From Candidatus Aenigmatarchaeota archaeon (GTDB taxonomy: Archaea; Aenigmatarchaeota; Aenigmatarchaeia; PWEA01; JAGHBM01), in the NCBI GenBank assembly GCA_023133195.1, contig JAGLWW010000040.1, positions 1-6,777 of the forward strand: 6,777 bases of DNA. Reading direction: 5' to 3'. Below the pieces are notes generated by a model that saw only the letters and a program-made list of their open reading frames with translations, was not told the DNA's origin and searched no databases. The first letter of the stretch is position 1; every line of letters starts with the position of its first letter. Positions 1 through 6,270 of this stretch are shown piece by piece. The position numbers were made by a program, and so were the translations under genes.

Positions 1-155
1 TATTCATAGTAGTGCTTGTTATAGTGACTGCATTGATGAAATATAGCGCGGGATATACATTGGAGCTATCCTTTGGAACTGGATTCCTAATAGCAGCTGT
101 TATAACTTCGCTGGAAGTAATATTCGATGCGATGAAAGAAAAGAAGAAGAAATGA
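1..155 (+). CDS. C-terminal fragment of an integral membrane protein, family not recognised
   Basis: The frame is open from the window edge to a TGA at 153-155, giving about 50 visible residues; the start lies outside the window. The visible part begins with a hydrophobic run (FIVVLVIVTALM), then a short polar stretch (KYSAGYTLELS), a second hydrophobic run (GTGFLIAAVI) and a charged tail ending DAMKEKKKK. This is the pattern of two final membrane segments with a positively charged, probably cytoplasmic, C-terminus. I do not recognise the family and assign no function. The stop is only about 14-27 bases before the possible starts of the permease gene on the same strand, so the two are probably co-transcribed. 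The frame was translated by hand, and its reality rests on composition and context rather than on a named domain. Confidence 0.6.
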   Translation, partial: FIVVLVIVTALMKYSAGYTLELSFGTGFLIAAVITSLEVIFDAMKEKKKK

Positions 156-182
156 TTTATTTTCTTCTTTGAAAACTAAAGC

Positions 183-1357
183 ATGGATTTATTTTTTATG
201 TTTTTTTAGGAGTCTTTATCGGCACAGTTACCGGACTGATTCCTGGCCTTCACCCAAACACAATGTCCACGCTCTTTCTGGGATTTCTGTTTGGAGAGCC
301 GTTTTTGATTTCCATTATGATTATATCTGCTGCCATTACACATTCCTTTCTTGATTTTATACCCTCCATACTACTCGGTGCCCCGGATCCCGAAACAGCA
401 CTAAGTATCTTGCCCGGCCATAACATGATGATGCAGGGACGTGCATATGAGGCGATAAGACTTACTGTCATGGGCGGAATTGTATCTCTGTTAATAATAC
501 TTGTTTTACTTCCTTTCCTTGTGTTTTTTGTAGATTCATTTTATCATCTTATAAGACCAAACATACACTGGATATTGATAGCAATAACATGCTTCATGTT
601 TCTAAGAGACAGAAATCCGTGGAGCTTTGTTGTCTTCACCCTTTCTGGAACACTTGGTTATTTGGTTCTAAACGGAAACATACTTGGAAAGTTCGCACTG
701 CTACCTATGCTCACCGGACTCTTTGGTTTGAGCATGATAATAAAATCAATCAAAGACAGGATAGAAATTCCGGAACAAAAAAATGAAATAGAAAATATAA
801 ATAAAAAAGATGTGATAAAGGGTGGTTTAATTGGTTCTCTTTCAGGAATTTTTGTTGGTCTTTTGCCTGGTGTGGGAGCTGCCCAGGCCACTTTTTTATC
901 CCACGAAATTCTCAGAGACCGGTCAGAAAAAAAGTTCTTGATAGCAATAGGCGGCGTGAACACAGTCGTTGCTGTATTTTCCCTCTTGGCACTCTGGATG
1001 ATTGGGAACCCGAGAAGCGGCGTTGCCGTGGTTGTCAACGAACTGTTGAACACTTTGACCTTTGGTGATATAATAATCTTCATCGGGACGATTGTCCTTG
1101 CCGGTGGCGTTTCATCCATTTTGACTTTGTACCTGAGCAAGCGTCTTATAAACTTCTTTAGAAAGACAAATTACCGGTACGTTGGTTTCTCCATAATAGT
1201 TTTTCTTGGCGCAATAACTTTTGTGCTCACTGGACTGATTGGGCTGTCCGTTTTAATCTTGTCCACAATAATAGGAGAGGTTTGTATATTGTCAAATACA
1301 AGAAGAAGCTATATGATGGCGTGTCTTATCGTCCCGACTGTTTTATTTTTTCTTTAA
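183..1357 (+). CDS. TctA/DUF112-family membrane permease, with an apparent frame break near its 5' end
   Basis: A polytopic membrane protein related to the large permease subunit (TctA) of tripartite tricarboxylate transporters; archaeal members act in the cell membrane on unknown substrates. The family's duplicated motif is seen twice: GLIPGLHPNT just upstream of the ATG at 263, and GLLPGVGAAQ at about residue 199 counted from that ATG. LLGAPDPETALSILPGH (residues 38-53) is also typical. Hydrophobic segments fill most of the rest, with a charged loop near residues 161-185. From 263 the product is 364 residues, but that start would discard the first motif. The reading frame is open from 173 (stop at 170-172) yet has no ATG, GTG or TTG before 263. 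An ATG at 183 and a TTG at 169 lie in other frames. One extra T in the T7 run at 201-207 would join the 183 ATG (MDLFFMFF-) to the body; one fewer would join the 169 TTG. I give 183 as provisional. Its end overlaps the convergent phosphatase gene by 15 bases. Confidence 0.8.
1341..1355 (+). terminator. Possible T-rich transcription terminator of the permease gene
   Basis: Thirteen of fifteen bases are T on the plus strand, right at the permease stop codon. Archaeal RNA polymerase can terminate at T-rich non-template tracts without a hairpin, so this could end the plus-strand transcript before it runs into the opposing gene. The tract also encodes the hydrophobic last residues of the permease and, on the other strand, the lysine tail of the phosphatase, so coding constraint alone may explain it. 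Confidence 0.3.
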
Positions 1358-1807
1358 GTGTTTACTTAACCCAAAGACTCTGTAAATTTTTTCCTTTCTG
1401 TAAAAAATCAATATTGGCACAACGAATCCTATAGACGCCCCGACAACTATGTCTATCCAATAATGAACGCCGAGAAGCACGCGGGAATATGCTATTAGTA
1501 TGCCATAAATCAGAAGCAGTACCCTGTATTTCCTGTTGTAAAAAAAGAAACCTGCCGGCAACATTCCCAGTGACGCGTGCATACTTGGAAAAGATGGCGT
1601 TGACGGAATTGAAATAAGAGCAAAGGGTGGTCTTGGGACTGCTATTATTGTCTTCAAAAAATAAACCACACCCAGATTAATTGAAATGCAAATTACATAC
1701 AACAGGAGTTTTTTCCTGTCATTGCCCCAAAGATAGAATGGTATGAAAAGTATGGAAAGATATATTATGCTATCCGAGAACAAAGCCAAATATTCTATCG
1801 GGGGCAT
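1343..1807 (-). CDS. PAP2-family membrane phosphatase (lipid phosphate or polyprenyl pyrophosphate type)
   Basis: A small integral-membrane acid phosphatase of the PAP2 superfamily, 154 residues. All three catalytic motifs are present. K52 followed six residues later by R59-P60 matches KX6RP. P74-S-M-H77 is the PSxH motif, where the histidine is the predicted acid. S108-R109, H115 and D119 match SRX5HX3D, where the histidine is the phosphate-accepting nucleophile. Hydrophobic segments lie near residues 8-28, 33-50, 78-90, 95-112 and 120-136, and the protein ends in a basic tail. In the family such enzymes remove phosphate from lipid phosphates or from dolichyl/undecaprenyl pyrophosphate carriers; the actual substrate cannot be read from the sequence. 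The ATG at 1807 is 33 bases after the polB stop. No ribosome site precedes it, but a TATA-like box about 26 bases upstream fits a leaderless mRNA. Its 3' end overlaps the convergent permease gene by 15 bases. Family call is firm. Confidence 0.92.
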   Translation of the reverse strand: MPPIEYLALFSDSIIYLSILFIPFYLWGNDRKKLLLYVICISINLGVVYFLKTIIAVPRPPFALISIPSTPSFPSMHASLGMLPAGFFFYNRKYRVLLLIYGILIAYSRVLLGVHYWIDIVVGASIGFVVPILIFYRKEKIYRVFGLSKHLKKK

Positions 1808-1828
1808 AATAATAATTTATGAAAAGTC

Positions 1829-1838
1829 AAATATAAAC
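1829..1838 (-). promoter_or_regulatory. TATA-like box for the PAP2 phosphatase gene, spaced for a leaderless transcript
   Basis: Read on the minus strand the bases are GTTTATATTT, close to the archaeal box A consensus TTTAWATA. The centre is about 26 bases upstream of the ATG at 1807, the usual TATA-to-start-of-transcription distance, so transcription would begin at or next to the start codon. This agrees with the absence of a Shine-Dalgarno sequence there. The upstream BRE is not convincing, and AT-rich DNA gives such matches by chance. Confidence 0.42.
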
Positions 1839-1840
1839 CG

Positions 1841-4510
1841 TCAATATTTTACCTTAACAAGACCTCCCATGCTTCCGTTGCCAAAGGCCATTATTTCTCC
1901 GCCGCACTCACATCTACCAAGAAGAGGCACTCTCCTGAAATTGTTTTTGCACTCCCTGCAAACAAATCCCTCGGGAGAATCTATTGTCATTCCTTCCGGG
2001 GGCATATCTATCTTATGGTTTCTATCCATAGGTTTTAGCATATCTTTAAGGTTGCACTGCCTTCCTTTCCCCATGAGCTCCCCTTTATCCACGCCAATGA
2101 CCGCAAATATTCTCTCCAGTGGCGGGAGTAGCTGATTTTCTATGTAATAATACGAATCTATTTTCAGATTATGTTCGTTTATATATTCCGGGTCCTCCGC
2201 TCTCTTACTGAGCATCTGATTTCCGCGGATTATAACGTAAGATATCCTTGAACCGGATACTGGTGGTTGGGACGGATTCCTCGCCCTTAGCTTTCTTGCC
2301 AGCTCTATATGAGGAAGTATTCCATCATACCTGTCAATGCCCTTTGTAATACTTTTTGTAACAGCGAGTCTCTTCAGGTCAACTGTTCCCGTATTAAGTT
2401 TGTCCACCTCCCCCTGAACAAACCTTATTGCCTTCTTGATGTCCCCCTCCTTCAGTATCACATTAATAACAACGTTCATTGTATCCGTGACTATATCCGG
2501 CCAGTCCCTTCTAACGGTTTCTATTCCTTTCATCTCTATCCTGTCCGACCACTCGCCGTCGTTTTTTTCAAAACTCCACGCAGCATATCTTTTCTTGGTT
2601 AATATTAAAAATGAACGGAAGGTTTTTTCAAATTCCAGCACCAGCTTTCCCGGCATCTTTATTTTGCCGACTATTTCATTGCCTTTCTCATAAGCCTTGT
2701 CAAGGTCATGTATCTTGACTTTTACAAAAACCGAATCCGTGTCGCCATAGATTACCTCATATCCCATGTTACTTATCTCATCCCGTGTCCTCTGAAGAAG
2801 TTCCCTGCCAAAAGCCGTTATCGTATTGGCCACTTCCATGACATATGTCTTGGCTCTGAGGTATCCTGTATAGCCATAAAATGCATTTGCGAGTATTTTG
2901 AGTGCCCATTGTTCGGCATATAATGTTCTTTTTTTGTCTAAATTCTTTTCCTTAAACATCTTTTTCTTTACATTAGACCTTTGGTTTATCAATTTTTCCA
3001 AGACGTGCGGCAATATTCCCTTCTTTACATCGCTTTTTACAAATTTTGTACCCACCGGTGACTCGTTGTACCCTGTTTTTAAATCTTTTTGTAAGAGCGT
3101 GGTCGGACAAATATTGTAAGTACGTATTATGCTTGGATACAGACTTTTGAAATCCAAGACCAGTATATATCCATCCGTATGCAATCCCGCCTGGGGTTCA
3201 AGTACCAGCCCGCCTGTAAGACCGCTCTCCTTTCTTTTTTTAGTCCTCTCAATTATATCCCTGTCTGTGGGTTTCACGGGGAATATGGTATCTCTTTTAT
3301 TGAATTCCGATAACAAAATATTCTCTATTCTTATAGACTCCCCGCCGTTGAGCGCATCCTGGAACAGAATACCTGAAACTCTGGAAAGAGCTACATATTT
3401 ATCCAAAAGATTCTTTTTTTCTATAAGTTCCAACGCCAAAGTCGCGTCTTTTCTTGAATAATCTATGAACTTTTGCAGATTCTCGTTGCTCCCGTTCCAC
3501 ATCTTGTTGAAATCCCTGTAGTTTATGTCAATTTTTTTCTTGCCTATGAGTTTTTCTGCAACGTTATCAAGCTTGTAGCTTTTGAAGGAAAAATCCTTCC
3601 TGATTATCTGGTAAGAATCAGCTATGATCCTTCCTATTATCTTGGTGGTGGATGTAGGACCATACTTGCTGCAGAAAACGTTTTTATCTTTTGCCCTGCC
3701 GAAATCTCTCTTTATATTTAACTTCTCCATCCTGCCTACGATAAAAGGCATGTCGAAATTCTGGATGTTGTAACCGGTTATTATGTCCGGGTCATATCCG
3801 TTGATTATGTCCTTCAATCTTTCCAGCATTTTTTTTTCGTTTTCTGTGCAAATTGTGTTTTTCTTCTGATCATTCCTGAGTAGAACATGTTTTGAAACGA
3901 CAACCAAGTCCTCATAATTCTTGTATTTTTCAGAGAAGGAAAAACTTATCATAGTTATAGCATCTTTCTCAGGCTCCGGCATCCTGTCCATGGGAGCCTC
4001 TGTCTCTATGTCAATTGCCATTATTTTCATGGGGACATTTTCTTCATTTATAATTGGCTTTATTTTTTTTGTTTCTATTCCAACACAAGAGACCGTGTTT
4101 GTCTTTACAAAATTTTCTTCAACATCTATCCAATGCATACCTTTTATATCCCTGTCAGAAAAAAAACGGTATTTAAAAAGTATGTCTGCCTCAAAAACCC
4201 TGCACCCCAAATCGTCCCTAATTACCGGGACTTTTGATGGAGTTTTGTTTGTTATTTTAAGAACTTCCGTCTTTTTTTCCTGATAACCTACCGGAAGAAA
4301 CTTCTTTACCTTCTCTACTTTTTGGATTTCCCCCTCAAATTTTTTTAATTTGTTTTTTATTTCCTCCTCGTTTCCCATTGCATAAAAGTAGGGCATGTAG
4401 TCATTTACAAAAACACAAAAATTCTTGCCCGATGAATCTTTGCAAAAAATCCGTATCAGCGGTTTATCGTTCAGCATTGTATAATCAGCATCAAAGACCT
4501 GTAACTTCAT
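1841..4510 (-). CDS. polB: Family-B DNA polymerase (archaeal PolB) with a C-terminal zinc-ribbon extension
   Basis: Replicative/repair DNA polymerase with 3'-5' proofreading, 889 residues; archaeal family-B enzymes are more often near 780. Exonuclease motifs are DIET (D167, E169), NIQNFD (N248, D253) and YSRKD (Y351, D355). Polymerase motifs are A, DFKSLYPSII (D453); B, K538-ILANAFYG; C, YGDTDS (588-593), holding the second catalytic aspartate pair; then KKRYA (639-643). By alignment from memory with Pyrococcus PolB, the uracil read-ahead pocket residues Tyr, Pro and Val appear kept as Y10, P40 and V94. QCNLKDML (818-825) sits where Pyrococcus has its terminal PCNA-binding motif QVGLTSWL. Here about 64 residues follow, including C851, C854, C867 and C869. 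No intein interrupts the motifs. The ATG at 4510 gives the family's usual N-terminus and has a ribosome site. All catalytic residues are intact, so it should be active. Confidence 0.97.
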   Translation of the reverse strand: MKLQVFDADYTMLNDKPLIRIFCKDSSGKNFCVFVNDYMPYFYAMGNEEEIKNKLKKFEGEIQKVEKVKKFLPVGYQEKKTEVLKITNKTPSKVPVIRDDLGCRVFEADILFKYRFFSDRDIKGMHWIDVEENFVKTNTVSCVGIETKKIKPIINEENVPMKIMAIDIETEAPMDRMPEPEKDAITMISFSFSEKYKNYEDLVVVSKHVLLRNDQKKNTICTENEKKMLERLKDIINGYDPDIITGYNIQNFDMPFIVGRMEKLNIKRDFGRAKDKNVFCSKYGPTSTTKIIGRIIADSYQIIRKDFSFKSYKLDNVAEKLIGKKKIDINYRDFNKMWNGSNENLQKFIDYSRKDATLALELIEKKNLLDKYVALSRVSGILFQDALNGGESIRIENILLSEFNKRDTIFPVKPTDRDIIERTKKRKESGLTGGLVLEPQAGLHTDGYILVLDFKSLYPSIIRTYNICPTTLLQKDLKTGYNESPVGTKFVKSDVKKGILPHVLEKLINQRSNVKKKMFKEKNLDKKRTLYAEQWALKILANAFYGYTGYLRAKTYVMEVANTITAFGRELLQRTRDEISNMGYEVIYGDTDSVFVKVKIHDLDKAYEKGNEIVGKIKMPGKLVLEFEKTFRSFLILTKKRYAAWSFEKNDGEWSDRIEMKGIETVRRDWPDIVTDTMNVVINVILKEGDIKKAIRFVQGEVDKLNTGTVDLKRLAVTKSITKGIDRYDGILPHIELARKLRARNPSQPPVSGSRISYVIIRGNQMLSKRAEDPEYINEHNLKIDSYYYIENQLLPPLERIFAVIGVDKGELMGKGRQCNLKDMLKPMDRNHKIDMPPEGMTIDSPEGFVCRECKNNFRRVPLLGRCECGGEIMAFGNGSMGGLVKVKY
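1904..1960 (-). other. Zinc-ribbon module at the PolB C-terminus, similar to that of PolD DP2
   Basis: Covers residues 851-869: CxxC, twelve residues, then CxC. The text between the pairs reads FRRVPLLGR and the second pair is followed by GGEI. This closely resembles, from memory, the zinc ribbon near the end of archaeal PolD large subunits (pattern RRxPLxGKCxxCGG), except that the second pair has one residue rather than two between cysteines. Four cysteines would be enough for one zinc ion. Whether metal is bound is not shown by sequence. Confidence 0.72.
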
Positions 4511-4514
4511 AACA

Positions 4515-4520
4515 CACCCC
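4515..4520 (-). promoter_or_regulatory. Ribosome binding site of polB
   Basis: Minus-strand GGGGTG ends four bases before the ATG at 4510. It contains the GGTG core of the archaeal Shine-Dalgarno sequence (GGAGGTGAT) and supports that ATG as the start. The same bases form one arm of a short inverted repeat with 4542-4547. Confidence 0.5.
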
Positions 4521-4552
4521 TACTATATCCAACAAGTTAATGGGTGTTAAAC

Positions 4553-4560
4553 TATTAAAA
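4553..4560 (-). promoter_or_regulatory. Possible TATA box of polB in the 110-base spacer
   Basis: Read on the minus strand the bases are TTTTAATA, seven of eight matching TTTAWATA, preceded by the A/T-rich ATTAAT. Transcription would start near 4531, giving a leader of about 20 bases that carries the GGGGTG ribosome site. The 110-base spacer (4511-4620) between the HAD stop and the polB start is the largest in the window, which favours a separate promoter. The run of five T beside the box could equally be a weak terminator for the upstream operon. Confidence 0.38.
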
Positions 4561-4620
4561 ATTAATTTGTCTCCTCTAGTATAGAAATGACTTTGGGGTA
4601 GTTAAAGAGATTATATTGAA

Positions 4621-5229
4621 TTAAAACTTCGCCCCGATTTCACGGAGTTTTCTCTCCAGTTCTTCTTGCCCTGTGAACAATATTATTTTCATCCCCAGTT
4701 CCCTTGCTGGCAACAGATTCTTTTCTCTATCATCTATGAAAAGACATTCCCGTGGTTCGTTTTCCAGTTTTTTTAATATCAACTCATAGATTTTGTGGTG
4801 CGGTTTGGCCACTCCTATGTAACCAGAACTGATTATCAAATCAAAATATTCGTCCAATCTAAACCTTTCTCTTTTGAAATCAGTCCACTCTTTGCTCAAA
4901 TTTGTAAGAACAGCAAGCCTGTGTTTCTTTTTTAACTTTTTGAGCAGACTAAACATATTTTCCAGTGATTTTTGGTGCTTTCTCCATATTACTTTGGCTT
5001 TTTCTGTGTCAATTTCTCTTGCTCCGGATTTTTTTAAAAAAATGTTCCAGAACTCTTCCTCAGTTATTTTCCCGTCAAAAAACGGGTAGTGTGCTTTCCA
5101 TCCTCTATGTAAATTGTCCACGGTCACAGAAAAAGCGTGTGAGAATTCTTTTAGAAATTCATAATAATCTCTACTCCAGTCATTTGTTAAAATAACCCCG
5201 CCCAAATCAAATATCATTGTCTTTATCAT
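4621..5229 (-). CDS. HAD-superfamily hydrolase (HAD-IA like), probable small-molecule phosphatase
   Basis: A cytoplasmic haloacid-dehalogenase-fold enzyme, 202 residues from the ATG at 5229. Motif I is FDLGGV with nucleophile D8; motif II is VLTN with T109; motif III is K142 in GVAKPHH; motif IV is FIDDREKN with D166 and D167 for magnesium. A helical cap fills about residues 15-95. The DLGGV form lacks the usual aspartate two residues after the nucleophile, as in YihX-like members, where sugar-phosphate phosphatases are known. The substrate here is unknown. I chose ATG 5229 over the in-frame TTG at 5256 because the first beta strand (MIKTMIFDLG) then starts normally, the gene no longer overlaps the DP1-like one, and a weak AGTG lies upstream. 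It is 10 bases after the DP1-like stop, so probably the last gene of the cdc6 operon. Superfamily is firm, role unknown. Confidence 0.9.
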   Translation of the reverse strand: MIKTMIFDLGGVILTNDWSRDYYEFLKEFSHAFSVTVDNLHRGWKAHYPFFDGKITEEEFWNIFLKKSGAREIDTEKAKVIWRKHQKSLENMFSLLKKLKKKHRLAVLTNLSKEWTDFKRERFRLDEYFDLIISSGYIGVAKPHHKIYELILKKLENEPRECLFIDDREKNLLPARELGMKIILFTGQEELERKLREIGAKF

Positions 5230-5239
5230 TTTAAACACT

Positions 5240-6259
5240 TTATTTGACTTCTTCAAAATCTCTTGTTTTGAGGTTTACCAGAAAACTCTTTTCGTTTGAG
5301 ACAGAAATTACAGAAACTCCTTTATAGTTCAAGAAAAAAGATTCTTTACCCCCCGTAAAGAATATTATATCCGGTATTTTCTTTATCAGATACGGATCAT
5401 TGTCCATGTAAACGAATGGAAGGAGGTGCCTTCTTTTTAATAGAGATATTACCACCTTCTTCTCATCATCTATGTTTAGTTTTTTCTTTATATCATCCAT
5501 GTGTTCCATCTCAAAAACTAAAATTCTGATATCACCTGCTTCCACAACAAACGGCAAATTTAACTCCAATCTTTTGTTATCCTTTTCCACATTTCCTTTT
5601 TTTATTACTATCCCATATTTCTGCTTATTTGAAATACCAGGCTCTGACTCAAATGTGAATATGTAAGGAACGTATGAATATTTTTGTGAAATATGTGAAG
5701 AAAGTTTTTTTGTGAAAAGAACCGGACAATTATCTTTTGTGGTATTTACTTTTTTACTCAGAGGTATGTCGGGATAAAATATTTTTTCCTCGTGTAATTT
5801 TTTCTTTTCAAATTTTCCTTTAATTGCCACGACTTCATCTTCTAAAATTTTTTTATCGGATATACAAAAAACAGAACCCGTTGGGTCTTCAAGGGCAAAT
5901 CCATCCTCTTTCTTATCCTTTACCATGCCTATTGCAGTTACGTCACCATTGTTTAGTTTGTTTATAGATGTTATTTTTTCCACATTCAGCTTCTTCTTTA
6001 GAATGTCCCTTAAAAATTCAAATCTCTCGTTGTAAAAATCCACAAAATTTCTTATCCTTTTTATTTCATCTCCTTTTTTGTACTCGTTTACTACCTTCAC
6101 GTTGTCGGTTTTGATAAGTGAAAAAATACGTTCGGTCAAAACAACGTCTTTGTCATCAAACTTAGCCAACAATTCGTTTACTTCGCTCTCTTTGATTTTT
6201 GCCTTTACTTTGGGAGACAATAAAATGCCTTTCTCTAAAAATTCCTCTATTAAACCCAT
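5240..6259 (-). CDS. DP1-like PolD small subunit with an inactivated, shortened phosphoesterase domain
   Basis: Homologue of the PolD small subunit, which in most archaea is a Mre11-like 3'-5' exonuclease and partner of DP2. It has 339 residues against roughly 480-700 usual. In order: an N-terminal domain (FLEKGILLSPKV, 7-18); a helical link (FYNERFEFLRDIL, 75-87); an OB fold (about 95-160, with IGMV, LEDPTGSV and EDEVVAIKGK); the conserved joint PDIPL (163-167); then the phosphoesterase region. The framework fits DP1 (CPVLF at 178; LKRRHLLP at 274; IPDIIF at 295; YKGVSVIS at 312), but metal motifs are gone. Motif I SDIH is replaced by TKKL (183-186), no GD or GNHD motif is found, the HGR motif reads FEM (249-251), and GHVH reads GKES (304-307). 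Roughly 60-70 residues between motifs I and III appear deleted. Its ATG lies 9 bases after the cdc6 stop. Homology is clear; loss of nuclease activity is a strong inference. Confidence 0.88.
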   Translation of the reverse strand: MGLIEEFLEKGILLSPKVKAKIKESEVNELLAKFDDKDVVLTERIFSLIKTDNVKVVNEYKKGDEIKRIRNFVDFYNERFEFLRDILKKKLNVEKITSINKLNNGDVTAIGMVKDKKEDGFALEDPTGSVFCISDKKILEDEVVAIKGKFEKKKLHEEKIFYPDIPLSKKVNTTKDNCPVLFTKKLSSHISQKYSYVPYIFTFESEPGISNKQKYGIVIKKGNVEKDNKRLELNLPFVVEAGDIRILVFEMEHMDDIKKKLNIDDEKKVVISLLKRRHLLPFVYMDNDPYLIKKIPDIIFFTGGKESFFLNYKGVSVISVSNEKSFLVNLKTRDFEEVK

Positions 6260-6264
6260 TAAAC

Positions 6265-6270
6265 CACCTT
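6265..6270 (-). promoter_or_regulatory. Ribosome binding site of the DP1-like gene, overlapping the cdc6 stop codon
   Basis: Minus-strand AAGGTG (with AGGTG matching the archaeal GGAGGTGAT) ends five bases before the ATG at 6259, and its first bases are part of the cdc6 TAA at 6271-6269. It fixes the start of the DP1-like gene and implies that both genes are translated from one mRNA. Confidence 0.75.

Noticed and set aside
658..1140. Minus-strand open frame of 160 codons opposite the permease
   Set aside because: The opposite strand encodes conserved TctA motifs through this whole stretch. The antisense product shows no domain and no upstream signals.
3129..4283. Plus-strand open frames of 80-120 codons at 3129-3461, 3473-3721 and 3921-4283
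   Set aside because: They lie wholly opposite polB, whose motifs are unmistakable. Their translations are low-complexity hydrophobic or serine-rich shadows with no recognisable domain and no ribosome site.
1841..4510. Possible intein or frameshift in PolB
   Set aside because: Archaeal PolB often carries inteins at motifs A, B or C, but here all three are continuous and spaced normally.
5230..5256. TTG start for the HAD hydrolase at 5256
   Set aside because: It adds nine lysine-rich residues before the first beta strand and overlaps the DP1-like gene. The ATG at 5229 gives the family's usual N-terminus.
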